A stretch of 64,000 bases of DNA, taken from NCBI RefSeq assembly GCF_027706845.1, contig NZ_JAQGCZ010000009.1, positions 62,001-126,000 on the forward strand, read 5' to 3'. The DNA comes from Mycolicibacterium sp. BiH015 (GTDB taxonomy: Bacteria; Actinomycetota; Actinomycetes; Mycobacteriales; Mycobacteriaceae). A model generated the notes under the pieces. The model ran no database searches. It had not been told where the DNA came from and worked only from the letters and a program-made list of their open reading frames with translations. A program made the translations under genes and the position numbers. Of this stretch, positions 21,201 to 30,684 are shown piece by piece. Within the stretch, counting starts at the first letter, position 1. Every line of letters begins with the position of its first letter.

Positions 21201-23749
21201 ACCATCGGGATGTTCGGCGAGGCAGGGCGCAGATCGCGCAGCGCCTCCCGCAGCTCGGGAAGGATCGGATCGATCGTCGGGTGGTGCGATGCGACGTCGA
21301 CCTCGACGCGGCGCGCCAGCCGGTCCTTGGCCGCGACCACGGCGATGACCGCGTCGACCTGGTCCGGTGGGCCGGCGATGACGCTCTGGCGCGGTGACGC
21401 GTAGACGGCGAGCGTGACATCGGGATAGTCGGCGATCAGCTCCGTGGCGGCCTCGGGGTCGAGTTCGATCAGCGCCATCGCGCCCTGCCCGGACAAGCGC
21501 GACATCAGCTTCGAACGGGTGGCGATCACCTTGAGCCCGTCGGCAACCGACAGCGCACCGGACACCACGGCGGCGGCGACCTCACCCATCGAATGCCCGA
21601 TGACGGCGTCGGGGTGCACACCGTAGGAACGCCACAGCTCGGTCAGCGCCAGCTGCATTCCGACCAGCACGGGCTGGATGCGTTCGATGCCGGTGACGGT
21701 CTGGCCGCCGGCGACGATGTCGCGCAGCGAGAAACCGACCTGCTCGACGAAGACCGGCTCCAGCTCGTCGATGGCTGTGGCGAACGCGGGTTCGTCGGCG
21801 AGCAGCCGTCGGCCCATGCCCGTCCACTGCGAACCCTGTCCGGAGTAGACGAACACCGTGCCGGGGCGGCACGCGCCCTGGTGCGACGGCACGACGCCGG
21901 GCGCCGCCTGACCCGAGGCGAGCGCCTGCAGACCTGCCAGGGCACCCGCGCGGTCGCGCGAGCACACCGTCGCAAACTTGTTGTGCTGGGCCCGGTGGTG
22001 GTTCAGCGCGTGCGCCACCTGCTCGAGGGGCACCTGTGCTCCGGCGCCGGCCATCCACTCGGCGAGGGCGCCCGCGGTGGTCGCGATCCGCTGTGCGGAC
22101 TTCCCGGACACCACGAGCGTGGTGATCGCCGGGTCGCCGGCCGCGTCGTCGCGGTCCTCCCCTGCTCCGGCGGTGTGGGGCGCCTGCTCGAGGACGACGT
22201 GGGCGTTGGTGCCGCCGAAGCCGAACGAGGACACCCCCGCGACGCGCGGGCGGCCCGCGGGTTCCCAGTCGGTGGTCTGGTCGACGACCTTCAGGCGGAG
22301 GTTGTCGAACGCGATGTGCGGATTGGGCGACTGGTAGTCGAGATTGGCCGGGATGCGCCCGTGGTGCAGCGCGAGGACGGTCTTGGCGAAGCCGGCGATC
22401 CCCGCCGCGGCTTCGGTATGCCCCAGGTTGGACTTGATCGCGCCGATCAGCAGCGGTGCGTCGACGGAACGCCCTCGGCCGAGCACGGTGCCCAGCGCGC
22501 GGGCTTCGATCGGATCGCCGAGCAGCGTCCCGGTGCCGTGGGCTTCCACGTAGTCGACCTCGCGAGGTTCGACGCCCGCGGCGGCATAGGCGGTCCGCAG
22601 CACGGCCATCTGCGCGGCGGGGTTCGGCGCCATCAGTCCGTTGGACCGGCCGTCCTGGTTGACCGCCGAACCGCGCACGACGGCCAGCACGCGGTCACCG
22701 TCGCGGACGGCGTCGGAGAGACGCTTGAGGACCGCGACTCCGCAACCCTCCCCGCGGACGAAGCCGTCGGCGCGCGCGTCGAACGCGTGGCAGCGCCCGG
22801 ACTGCGACATGGCCTCGGCCTGGTCGAAGCTGCGCGTCACCGCGGGCGAGAGGATCACGTTGACGCCGCCGGCGAGGGCGACGTCGGAGTCGCCGGTGCG
22901 CAGGCTCTGGCAGGCAAGGTGGATCGCGACCAGCGACGAGGAGCACGCCGTGTCGATCGTCACCGACGGGCCGCGCAGGTCGAAGTAGTAGGACACTCGG
23001 TTGGCGATGATGCTCAGCGCGCCACCGGTGCCGGAGTATGCGTTGACCTCCGACAGATCCTTGGAGGCCATCACGCCGTACTCACCGAGACATGCACCGA
23101 CGAACACGCCGGTCTGGGTGTGGCGAAGAGAACTCGGTCGGATCCCCGCGTATTCGAGCGCCTCGTGAGTGACTTCCAGCAGCAATCTCTGCTGCGGGTC
23201 CATCTTGTCGGCCTCGCTGGGCGAGATCTCGAAGTAGTCGGCGTCGAACTCGTCGATGTCGGAGAGGTAGGAGCCCCAGCGGGTGGTGCCGGCGAGCGCG
23301 GCGGCACCTTCGGCGGATCCGTCGTCGTACCAGGACCACCGCGCCGGTGGCACCTCGCTGACGGCGGAGCGCCCCTCGGACAGGAAGTCCCACAGTTCGT
23401 CCGGGCCGTGAATGTCGCCCGGGAAGCGCACGCCCAGTCCCACGACCGCGATCGCGTCCTCGGCGATCCGGTGGGTCGGGGTGACCTCGACGGCCGTGTC
23501 GACCTCGCCGCCGGTCAGGAATTTCGCCAGTGTGTTGATCGTCGGGTACTGCCAGAACTCGACCGGAGATACCGTGCGGCCCAGCAACTCCGACAGCTCT
23601 CCGGTGAGCACGACGGCATCACTGGATCCGACGGCGAGATCGTTCAGTGGGGCATCGAGATCGATCTCATCAGGACTACATCCGATATTGGTGACCAGAT
23701 AGTCGACCAGCCAGTGCCGGATTGAGTCCTCGTCGAACTCAGAGGTCAT
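18281..23749 (-). CDS. Type I polyketide synthase PKS2, ACP-KS-AT-DH-KR-ACP (loading synthase)
   Basis: 1822 residues. The N-terminal ACP (~8-82, Ser42 in DLAVGSSDAVVL) is of the PpsA type charged by a FAAL. KS: Cys269, His404, His444. AT: Ser720 (GHSMGE), VASH ~819-822. DH ~1000-1245: HRIQGVEVVP (His1022, Gly1026, Pro1031) and LLDAAVQ (Asp1169, Gln1173). KR: GGLGALG at 1456-1462, Ser1599, Tyr1612 (YAAGN). The C-terminal ACP carries Ser1754 in GLNS instead of the usual GLDS. The acidic tail ends LLDSLFDSVEN, very like the tail of PKS4 and unlike that of PKS3. ATG at 23749 shares ATGA with FAAL1's stop. Compared with PKS3 it has an extra dehydratase, so its product should be an enoyl-ACP if the DH is active. 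Confidence 0.93.
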   Translation of the reverse strand: MTSEFDEDSIRHWLVDYLVTNIGCSPDEIDLDAPLNDLAVGSSDAVVLTGELSELLGRTVSPVEFWQYPTINTLAKFLTGGEVDTAVEVTPTHRIAEDAIAVVGLGVRFPGDIHGPDELWDFLSEGRSAVSEVPPARWSWYDDGSAEGAAALAGTTRWGSYLSDIDEFDADYFEISPSEADKMDPQQRLLLEVTHEALEYAGIRPSSLRHTQTGVFVGACLGEYGVMASKDLSEVNAYSGTGGALSIIANRVSYYFDLRGPSVTIDTACSSSLVAIHLACQSLRTGDSDVALAGGVNVILSPAVTRSFDQAEAMSQSGRCHAFDARADGFVRGEGCGVAVLKRLSDAVRDGDRVLAVVRGSAVNQDGRSNGLMAPNPAAQMAVLRTAYAAAGVEPREVDYVEAHGTGTLLGDPIEARALGTVLGRGRSVDAPLLIGAIKSNLGHTEAAAGIAGFAKTVLALHHGRIPANLDYQSPNPHIAFDNLRLKVVDQTTDWEPAGRPRVAGVSSFGFGGTNAHVVLEQAPHTAGAGEDRDDAAGDPAITTLVVSGKSAQRIATTAGALAEWMAGAGAQVPLEQVAHALNHHRAQHNKFATVCSRDRAGALAGLQALASGQAAPGVVPSHQGACRPGTVFVYSGQGSQWTGMGRRLLADEPAFATAIDELEPVFVEQVGFSLRDIVAGGQTVTGIERIQPVLVGMQLALTELWRSYGVHPDAVIGHSMGEVAAAVVSGALSVADGLKVIATRSKLMSRLSGQGAMALIELDPEAATELIADYPDVTLAVYASPRQSVIAGPPDQVDAVIAVVAAKDRLARRVEVDVASHHPTIDPILPELREALRDLRPASPNIPMVITTREHDGPEPVFDADYWVDNLRNPVRFHQAVAAAGAEIGTFIEVSPHPLLTFGISDTLGTTHHHAVPTLLREGRDDGTADETLTFHTHLNSTYTSQPPVSRHAAEPHPVLPTTPWHHTRHWVPATTANRRGPAAPRVGTLLGDLTSVATSPPTHLWQARLVREAKPYPGFHRIQGVEVVPMSVLLRTLSVAAAESGATALSDISFDRPVVVDQPQVIQVVSNGDTITMASAPSADAPANRWVRHAVARISSTRPGDAVGAVDVTGATDYDRSTVEELQAKWGVEGQPFPWAITSCRATTDGVLAEVTWQDPSAVALLDAAVQIARLADINDSRLLVPAGVESLSATGELADTSGTVTVRRRPASGDALILDIAVTVPDGSSRVDIRGLRYVDVQAGPSDSAPADPRTVAHELAWQPWESSENTPAPTSLAVIGSSATAVALRDGLVAAGYTLADETTARCVLYVPETGTDDDDISAAVRLSGDVAGLVSTLTRRTDREEPRLWIVTEGVRDADTAQSLRQSTLWGIAGVVGAEQPQLWGGLVDIASDADLGSVASALAGVLPVGAKSILSLRDGRFFAPALAPIASETVREPLRCRPDAAYLITGGLGALGLLTADWLADRGARRLILAGRTALPPRSQWDADDLGKDVREKIDAIRALELRGVAVETAALDIGSRKDLSAWVSRRDEQGAPPIRGVIHGAGLTDSQLLTDIDDERLRTTLWPKVAGAQTLNEVFPVDSLDFLYLTASAGTVFGVPGQGAYAAGNAYLDGLARARHRQGGITASLDWVAWRGLGFGSDAQVVIDELERQGSRPVTPAEAFAAWEYASRFDVAHVVMAPTLTDEEAAEDSGVSRAPDRAWSEMSADEVIAEMETGLRGILATELRIPEDEVDTDRPLAEMGLNSVMAMSIRREVERLAGIELSATMLWNYPTIAALAAHLAEKVAPQTSAETEDEDDAGDSLLDSLFDSVEN

Positions 23750-25527
23750 GTGGTGACGTCCAGGCGGCTGAACTCGTCGAGGCGGTAGCGGTCCACACAG
23801 GCCGAGCGCCGGATCTTTCCGCTGGTGGTGATCGGAATGGAGCCCGGCGCGACGAGCACGAGGTCGGAGACACGCACGCTGTGGGTCTTCTTGATCGCCG
23901 AGGCGACTTCGCGTTTGACGGCGCGCAGCTTGTCGAGGGCCTCCTCCTCGGAGGTGCCCTTCTTCTTCATCTCGACCACCGCGACCAACTGCTCGCTGGT
24001 GTCGTCGAGCACCGAGATGGCAGCGACGCGGCCGCCGGTGATCTCCTGGATGGTGGCCTCGATGTCATCCGGGTAGTGGTTGCGGCCGTCGACGATGAGC
24101 ATGTCCTTGATACGGCCGATGATGAACATCTCGCCCTCGCTCATCACGCCCAGATCGCCGGTGCGCAGCCACGGGCCGACCGGGGTGCCGTCGGAGGGGT
24201 TCACGATCTCGCCGCCGAACGTGCGCTCGGTCTTCTGCGGGTCACGCCAGTAGCCCATCGCGACCTGCTCGCCGTGCACCCAGATCTCACCGACCTTGCC
24301 GTCGGGATTCTCGGTGCAGCTCTCCGGGTCGACGATGCGCACCGTGGATGAGCGCGGCGCGCCGTAGCTGACCAGCTCGGTGCCAGCTTCGGTGCCACAG
24401 CGCTCGGCGTGGCCTGCGGCCAGCTTTTCGTAGTCGAAGCGGACCGTGGCCGGGGTATGGCCCATGGGTGCCGAGATCACGTACAGCGTCGCTTCTGCGA
24501 GGCCGTAGGACGGCAGCACCGTGGTCTCGGGCATGCCGAACTTGACGAAGCGCTCGTTGAAGCGGCGGATGGTCGCCACGTGGATGCGCTCGCTGCCGCT
24601 GATGATGCCGAGCAGGCCACTGAGGTTCATGCCCTCGAGGTCGGCGTCGGTGGTCCGCCGTACTGACAGTTCGAACGCGAAGTTCGGCGCTGCCGACCAG
24701 GCGCACGGATTCAGCGCGAGCTGCTGGATCCAGCGGGCCGGCTTCTGCAGGAATGCCACGGGGCTCATCACGATCGCGGGCCGGCCGTGCAGCTTGCCGC
24801 CCTCGTCCTCGTTCGGGGTCAGCAGCGAGGCGAACACGCCCTGGATGAGGCCCATGTCGTGGTAGAAGGGCAGCCACGACACCATCGTGATGTCGCGAGG
24901 CGGAACGCCGTTGCGGTGCTCCATGTAGTCGTCGAAGACCTGCTTGACGTTCGCGATGACGTTGGTGTGCGTCATGATCACGCCGGCCGGTGCGCGGGTA
25001 GAGCCGGAGGTGTACTGCAGGTAGGCAGTCTTGGGCAGCGGGCCGACGTTGACCTCGGGTGTCTGTGGCGAGTCCAGGTCCAGCGCGTCGACCTCGACGA
25101 CGGCCGGCGGGTTACCGCCGGGCAGGCCGCCCACGTAGTTCAGGATCTCCCCGACGACGGCGGAGGTCGTCAGCACGGCCACCGGCTGGCAGTCGCGCAG
25201 TGCGCCGCTGACGCGCTCGTCGAGCTGGCCCATGGCCGGCACCGGCAGCGGCACCGCGATCATGCCTGCGGCCATCGCTCCGTAGAACGCCACGATGTAC
25301 TCGAGTCCCTGCGGTGCGAGGATCGCGGCGCGATCACCCTTGCTTCCGTGGCGCAACAGCTCGGCGGCCACGACCTGCGCGCGGTGGTGGACCTGGGCCC
25401 ACGTCAGGGATTCGGCGAAACCCGCGGGGTCCACGTCAAAGTCGAGAAAGGTGTACGCGACATCGTCGGGCTGGGTACGCGCGCGCTCAGCGAGCAAGCC
25501 AGGAATGGTCAACTCCAGCAACGGCAT
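23746..25527 (-). CDS. Long-chain fatty acyl-AMP ligase FAAL1 (FadD26-like)
   Basis: 593 residues. Predicted to adenylate a fatty acid and load it on the N-terminal ACP of PKS2, which it overlaps by ATGA. Motifs: TSGSTRAPAGVIMTHTN, VSWLPFYHDMGLIQG, RTGDLG, DGRNHYPDDIEAT and the C-terminal Lys of TTSGKIRRSA. Length is in the range of mycobacterial FAALs such as FadD26 (~580). The ATG at 25527 is chosen over an upstream GTG/TTG in frame because AAAGGA lies 9 bases before it and the protein then begins MPLLELTIPGLL, aligned with FAAL2's start. The order tesA-like, FAAL, PKS mirrors tesA-fadD26-ppsA of the phthiocerol dimycocerosate locus. It is the first gene after a 556-base non-coding stretch, so the main cluster promoter is probably just upstream. 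Confidence 0.93.
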   Translation of the reverse strand: MPLLELTIPGLLAERARTQPDDVAYTFLDFDVDPAGFAESLTWAQVHHRAQVVAAELLRHGSKGDRAAILAPQGLEYIVAFYGAMAAGMIAVPLPVPAMGQLDERVSGALRDCQPVAVLTTSAVVGEILNYVGGLPGGNPPAVVEVDALDLDSPQTPEVNVGPLPKTAYLQYTSGSTRAPAGVIMTHTNVIANVKQVFDDYMEHRNGVPPRDITMVSWLPFYHDMGLIQGVFASLLTPNEDEGGKLHGRPAIVMSPVAFLQKPARWIQQLALNPCAWSAAPNFAFELSVRRTTDADLEGMNLSGLLGIISGSERIHVATIRRFNERFVKFGMPETTVLPSYGLAEATLYVISAPMGHTPATVRFDYEKLAAGHAERCGTEAGTELVSYGAPRSSTVRIVDPESCTENPDGKVGEIWVHGEQVAMGYWRDPQKTERTFGGEIVNPSDGTPVGPWLRTGDLGVMSEGEMFIIGRIKDMLIVDGRNHYPDDIEATIQEITGGRVAAISVLDDTSEQLVAVVEMKKKGTSEEEALDKLRAVKREVASAIKKTHSVRVSDLVLVAPGSIPITTSGKIRRSACVDRYRLDEFSRLDVTT

Positions 25528-26083
25528 GCGACGTCGTCCTTTCACTATCTTCTGCGCCCCGGCCACACTGCCGTGGATGGCAAACCAGTTCGCAGCTTTA
25601 GGCCGCGCATTCCCCCGCTCGCCGGAAGGCTAACACCGACCCATAAGTAATGTCGTGCAATCCGCCGAAGGATTAGACCATGTGTTGCTTGCCAGAGGGA
25701 AGCGGGCTGCTCACAACTGATTTCGCCGAAAGTGTATCGGCAGACGTGTCCAAACCGTTACTCACAGCGCGCTCACAGTTTTGCCACGAATTGAAAGAGC
25801 CCACATAGTTAGGCGGCCTCGCGTTGCTCGACCCCTTGACTGCCGGATGCGCGAATACGCGGGCGCGGCCGCTGAACCCAATGCTCCTTTCGTCTTGACG
25901 GGCCCGTAAGGCATTTGCTCAAATTGCACGCTCGCGTCAATTTAGAATCTGACTTGCCGGTAAGAAGCAGGTCCGGACGCGTCTTGGGGGGTGGCTCCCC
26001 GGGCGAATCGGCGCGCATCAGGATGTGCTCGCCGAGGTGCCCAGCGACTTCGGTGGTGTGGCGAACAACACAGGAAAACAGCG
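25528..26083 (-). promoter_or_regulatory. 556-base intergenic region upstream of the FAAL1-PKS series
   Basis: No convincing gene; the short ORFs inside lack family resemblance and ribosome binding sites. It is clearly AT-richer than its surroundings. On the minus strand CTGTGAG occurs twice exactly 11 bases apart (plus-strand CTCACA at 25761 and 25772), with a third CTCACA at 25710. A GGGG-TGGCT-CCCC stem near 25986-25998 could end tesA transcription. TANNNT-type -10 candidates exist but none has a matching -35, so no transcription start is proposed. Confidence 0.4.
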
Positions 26084-26803
26084 CTACCCCCGCAGTGCCG
26101 TCCAGATCTTTTCCTCAATGTCGGGCACGAGCTCGCCGAGGTGGTCATTGAGGTAAAAATGGTGTCCTTTGAAATCACGCGCAGTAAAACCGGCCGTCGT
26201 TCTCTGCGCCCACGGCATCACCTTGTCGGCGGTCGCGATCTCATCGTCGTCCCCGTAATAGGCGTGAATGGGGCTGGACAACGTCGTGTCGGGCGGGCAG
26301 CGATAGTTAGCGATCGACTTCAGTCCGCGCAGCGTCGGCAGAATTGCCGCGGCGAATTCCGGGTTCTTCATGAACTCGGGATCGGCTCCCGTGATCGTGC
26401 TGACGGCGGCCAGCAAGCCTTCGTCGGTATCGGGAATGTCGTCGAATCCGACCAGTCCCGGCGCCGCCACCGCCGAGACGAACAGCGCCGCGATCGGCCG
26501 TCCCGCATCCTGAAAACGCCGGGCCACCTCGAAGGCGAGCAAGCCGCCCATGCTGTGCCCGAAGAAGATGACCGGTCCGCCATGGTCTCTGTCCGGCGAG
26601 ACCATCTTCGTCACCTCGTCGGCGAGCGCGGGCAGGCTCGTGAACGACCCGAAGTCCTGCTTGCCGCCCTGCCGGGGATATTGCACCGCAGTGCGCTTGA
26701 CGTCCGTCGTGAACGTCTTCGCGAACGGCACGTAGTACTGCGGTGTCCCGCCGGCATGCGGGAAGATGAACAGCTTCGGCTGGCCCCCTTCGATACCCGT
26801 CAT
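26084..26803 (-). CDS. tesA: Type II thioesterase, TesA-like
   Basis: 239 residues, an alpha/beta-hydrolase thioesterase of the kind that edits or releases polyketide chains; in M. tuberculosis TesA works with PpsE in phthiocerol synthesis. Visible: FIFPHAGGTP near the N terminus (oxyanion region), nucleophile Ser84 in GHSMGG, an Asp around 185-187 (YYGDDDE) and His215 (GHHFYL). ATG 26803 is chosen because it opens the conserved core; the longer frame would overlap gcvP. It begins 20 bases after the gcvP stop on the same strand with no good ribosome binding site and no obvious promoter, so it may be read from the gcvP transcript. It is split from FAAL1 by 556 bases. Assignment as partner of this cluster rests on family and neighbourhood. 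Confidence 0.9.
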   Translation of the reverse strand: MTGIEGGQPKLFIFPHAGGTPQYYVPFAKTFTTDVKRTAVQYPRQGGKQDFGSFTSLPALADEVTKMVSPDRDHGGPVIFFGHSMGGLLAFEVARRFQDAGRPIAALFVSAVAAPGLVGFDDIPDTDEGLLAAVSTITGADPEFMKNPEFAAAILPTLRGLKSIANYRCPPDTTLSSPIHAYYGDDDEIATADKVMPWAQRTTAGFTARDFKGHHFYLNDHLGELVPDIEEKIWTALRG

Positions 26804-26823
26804 GCGGAGCACCCTATCCCCCG

Positions 26824-29682
26824 TCAGGCGAAGGCCTCGACGGGCGGGCACGAGCAGACCAGGTTCCGGTCGCCGTACGCGCCGTCGATGCGACGCACCG
26901 GCGGCCACACCTTGGGCCGGAACCCCTTGCCCAGCGGGTAGGCCGCCTGCTCACGGGTGTAGGGGTGCTCCCACTTGTCCACGAGCAGACTCTCGGCCGT
27001 GTGCGGAGCATTGCGGAGCGGGTTGTCCTCGGCGGACCACTCCCCGGAACCGACCTTGTCGATCTCCCCGCGGATCGCGATCATCGCCTCGCAGAACGCG
27101 TCGACCTCGGCGAGCGATTCGCTCTCCGTGGGCTCCACCATCAGCGTGCCCGCCACGGGGAAGCTCATCGTCGGTGCGTGGAACCCGTAGTCCGCCAAGC
27201 GCTTTGCGACATCGTCGACGGTCACGCCGGTGGCCTTGGTGATACCGCGCAGGTCGAGGATGCACTCGTGGGCGACCATGCCGTTCTCCCCGGTGTAGAG
27301 CACCGGGTAGTACTCGTCGAGCCGGCGGGCGATGTAGTTCGCCGAGGCGATCGCCACCAGAGACGCCGACCGCAGCCCCTGCGCTCCCATCATGCGGATG
27401 TAGGCCCACGTGATCGGCAGGATCGACGCCGACCCGTACGGCGCCGCGGACACTGTGTGCTCGTCGGCGAGTTCCTCGGCCCGCGGGTGCCCTGGCAGGT
27501 AGGGCGCCAGGTGGGAACGCACCGCCACCGGACCCACGCCTGGGCCGCCGCCCCCGTGCGGGATGCAGAAGGTCTTGTGTAGGTTCAGATGGCTGACGTC
27601 GCCGCCGAACCGGCCGGGGCGGGCCAGGCCGACAAGCGCGTTGAGGTTGGCGCCGTCGACGTAGACCTGGCCCCCCGCGTCGTGGACGGCGGCGCAGATG
27701 TCGGCGATGTCGTGCTCGTAGACGCCGTGGGTGGACGGATAGGTGATCATCAGCGCCGAGAGCCGGTCGGAATGCTCGGCGACCTTGGCCCGCAGATCGT
27801 CGAGATCGACGTCGCCGTTCGCGCGGCACGCGACGACGACGACCTTCATTCCCACCATCGCGGCGGACGCGGCGTTGGTCCCGTGGGCGCTGGACGGGAT
27901 CAGGCAGACGGTGCGGTCACGGTCGCCGCGCGCGTGGTGGTACGCCTGGATCGCGAGCAGGCCCGCGTACTCCCCCTGCGAGCCCGCGTTCGGCTGCAGC
28001 GAGATTTCGTCGTAGCCGGTGATGCCGGTGAGCCAGGACTGCAGATCCGCGATGAGCCGCCGCAGGCCGGGCGTGTCCGACGCCGGACCGAACGGGTGCT
28101 GGCGGCCGAACTCGGGCCAGGTGATCGGTTCCATCTCGGCGGCGGCATTGAGCTTCATCGTGCACGATCCGAGCGGAATCATGCTGCGGTCCAACGCAAT
28201 ATCCTTGTCCGCCAGGGATCGCAGGTAGCGCATCATCTCTGTCTCGGTGCGGTACTTCGCGAAGGCGGGATGGGTGAGGAACTCCGACGTCCGGGTCTGG
28301 ATCGACGGCCCGGTGAAATCACCGTCGACCGGCGACGCCGAGAACGCGGCCAGGACGTCGGCGATATGCGCATCGGTGGTCGCCTCGTCGCATGCGACCG
28401 AGATGTGGTCGTCGTCGACCAACCACACGTTGATGCCCCGTTCCTTGGCCGCCGCGCGCACCTCGCCGGCCCGGCCCGGCACCCGAGCGAGCACGGTGTC
28501 GAAGAACGTGTCGTGAACGATCTCGATTCCCGCGGTCGACAATCCAGCCGCCAGCGCGCGGGCGTGTCCGTGCACGCGCGCAGCGATACCGCGCAAGCCG
28601 GCGGGGCCGTGATAGCTCGCGTACATCGCCGCCATCACCGCCAGCAGCACCTGCGCGGTGCAGATGTTGCTCGTCGCCTTGTCCCTGCGGATGTGCTGTT
28701 CGCGGGTCTGCAACGCCAGCCGGTAGGCCGGTGAGCCGTCCGCGTCGACCGAAACCCCGACCAGCCGGCCCGGCAGCTGGCGGGCCTGCTTGGAGTGCAC
28801 TGCGAGGTAACCGGCGTGCGGGCCGCCGAATCCCATTGGCACGCCGAAGCGTTGGGTGCTGCCGAAGGCGACGTCGGCCCCGATCTCGCCGGGCGGGCTG
28901 ACCAGCGTCGTCGCGAGCAGGTCTGCACCCACGGCGACCAGCGCGCCTCGCTCGTGGGCCTGCTCGACGAGTCGGCTCCAGTCGTTGACGCAGCCGCTCG
29001 CGCCGGGCAACTGCACGATGACCCCGAAGAAGTCGCCGTCCGGCAGCCCGCCGCGCAGGTCGGCCGTCACGATCTCGATGCCCAGCGGCTCGGCGCGCGT
29101 CGCGAGGATGGCCGCCGTCTGCGCGAACACATCCGAGTCGACCGCCAGCTTGTTCGCCGGACCGCGGACAGCCCGGTGCATCAGCGTCATCGCCTCGGCC
29201 GCGGCGGTGCCTTCGTCGAGCATCGACGCGTTGGCGACCTCGAGCCCCGTCAGGTCGGTCACCATGGTCTGGAAGTTGAGCAGCGCCTCGAGCCTGCCCT
29301 GGCTGATCTCCGGCTGGTACGGGGTGTAGGCCGTGTACCAGGCCGGATTTTCAAGAATGTTGCGGCGCAACACCGGTGGGGTGAGCGTGTCGTAGTAGCC
29401 CTGCCCGATCATCGACACCGCGACGGTGTTGGAGTCGGCGAGAGCCCGTAACTCGGCGAGAGCCTCGTGTTCGGTGGCGGCCGGCGGCAGATGCTCAAGA
29501 CCGGGGGCGACCCCGTCGGTGGAGAGCCGGTCGAGGATCACGGCCGGGAGCGCCTTGGCGGCGAGCTCATCGAGCGACGTGACGCCGATGGTGCTCAGCA
29601 GCGTCTCGACGGCTTCGGCGTCGGGCCCGATGTGCCGGTCGACGAAGCGGGGAACGGACGGGGAGGACGGCTGATCGGACAC
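26824..29682 (-). CDS. gcvP: Glycine dehydrogenase (decarboxylating), P-protein of the glycine cleavage system
   Basis: 952 residues, the single-chain form; the M. tuberculosis counterpart (gcvB, Rv1832) is about 941. It decarboxylates glycine with pyridoxal phosphate and passes the aminomethyl group to the lipoyl arm of GcvH, which is encoded a few genes away (32946-33341). The PLP-binding Lys is in LNLHKTFCIPHGGGGPG; the N-terminal FVDRHIGPD block is typical. GTG at 29682 is chosen: GGAG lies about 5 bases upstream, and the longer frame would run into the riboswitch. Expression is likely controlled by the tandem glycine riboswitch directly upstream. The gene ends 20 bases before the tesA-like gene. 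Confidence 0.98.
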   Translation of the reverse strand: MSDQPSSPSVPRFVDRHIGPDAEAVETLLSTIGVTSLDELAAKALPAVILDRLSTDGVAPGLEHLPPAATEHEALAELRALADSNTVAVSMIGQGYYDTLTPPVLRRNILENPAWYTAYTPYQPEISQGRLEALLNFQTMVTDLTGLEVANASMLDEGTAAAEAMTLMHRAVRGPANKLAVDSDVFAQTAAILATRAEPLGIEIVTADLRGGLPDGDFFGVIVQLPGASGCVNDWSRLVEQAHERGALVAVGADLLATTLVSPPGEIGADVAFGSTQRFGVPMGFGGPHAGYLAVHSKQARQLPGRLVGVSVDADGSPAYRLALQTREQHIRRDKATSNICTAQVLLAVMAAMYASYHGPAGLRGIAARVHGHARALAAGLSTAGIEIVHDTFFDTVLARVPGRAGEVRAAAKERGINVWLVDDDHISVACDEATTDAHIADVLAAFSASPVDGDFTGPSIQTRTSEFLTHPAFAKYRTETEMMRYLRSLADKDIALDRSMIPLGSCTMKLNAAAEMEPITWPEFGRQHPFGPASDTPGLRRLIADLQSWLTGITGYDEISLQPNAGSQGEYAGLLAIQAYHHARGDRDRTVCLIPSSAHGTNAASAAMVGMKVVVVACRANGDVDLDDLRAKVAEHSDRLSALMITYPSTHGVYEHDIADICAAVHDAGGQVYVDGANLNALVGLARPGRFGGDVSHLNLHKTFCIPHGGGGPGVGPVAVRSHLAPYLPGHPRAEELADEHTVSAAPYGSASILPITWAYIRMMGAQGLRSASLVAIASANYIARRLDEYYPVLYTGENGMVAHECILDLRGITKATGVTVDDVAKRLADYGFHAPTMSFPVAGTLMVEPTESESLAEVDAFCEAMIAIRGEIDKVGSGEWSAEDNPLRNAPHTAESLLVDKWEHPYTREQAAYPLGKGFRPKVWPPVRRIDGAYGDRNLVCSCPPVEAFA

Positions 29683-29718
29683 GGGACTCCAAGGGGGCGC
29701 AGACGAACGCGGCTCCTC

Positions 29719-29920
29719 CCCCTCTGTCGTCGGCCCTGACCGGGCTGCCTGAGAGATTCGGCCTGCCGGCCTTTCCCCATGGGCGGGTGCACGCACCGCT
29801 TTCCAGAGGCATCGGGGCCTGGCGCGGTCCTGGGTGCCTGAGAGGTTGACGGAGAGGTGTTGCTCCTTCGGCGCCCGTGACTGGCAGTCACGGAACTCTC
29901 CCGCACAAGGGCGATGCGGG
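29719..29920 (-). ncRNA. Tandem glycine riboswitch upstream of gcvP
   Basis: Read on the minus strand, aptamer 1 (~29920-29828) has CGGGAGAG, the GCCGAAGGAGCAA core and CTCTCAGGCACCCAGGACCG. Aptamer 2 (~29815-29719) has CTCTGGAAAGC, a CACCCGCCCATGGGGAAAG core and AATCTCTCAGGCA, then a closing arm ending in GACAGAGG. These are the conserved core strings of glycine aptamers, and the two-aptamer arrangement before a glycine cleavage gene is the standard layout. About 35 bases separate it from the gcvP GTG. Glycine binding would be expected to turn on gcvP. No clear intrinsic terminator was seen between it and gcvP, so the switch may act on translation. Boundaries are approximate. Confidence 0.95.
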
Positions 29921-30031
29921 GCTGAGTCTACCCGCCAGGCCGGGTGGGCGCCTCAAGCGCGGTGACGGAACACTCCGACGTTTGGCAGCGGTCTTCTCGT
30001 ATTTTCACTGCAGAACGTTCGAGTGTCAGGA

Positions 30032-30066
30032 TGATCGGCTCAGCCGACCCCAGCTATCTGATCGGC

Positions 30067-30074
<8 letters not shown>
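30032..30074. repeat. Two direct copies of a 16-base palindromic element at the end of the MerR gene
   Basis: TGATCGGCTCAGCCGA occurs at 30032-30047 and again at 30059-30074, 27 bases apart. Each copy is self-complementary (GGCT-CA-GCC, and in the second copy GATCGGC-TCA-GCCGATC), so each can fold as a hairpin on either strand. The proximal copy contains the stop codon of the MerR gene. It may be a transcription end for that gene, an operator, or a small duplication of the gene's last codons. Confidence 0.6.

Positions 30075-30684
<610 letters not shown>

Noticed and set aside
25809..26151. Small open frames in the intergenic region before FAAL1
   Set aside because: No ribosome binding site, no recognisable domain, and overlapping frames on both strands; better read as regulatory DNA.
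29595..29906. 103-codon frame over the glycine riboswitch
   Set aside because: The conserved bases are explained by the two aptamers, and the frame conflicts with the gcvP start.
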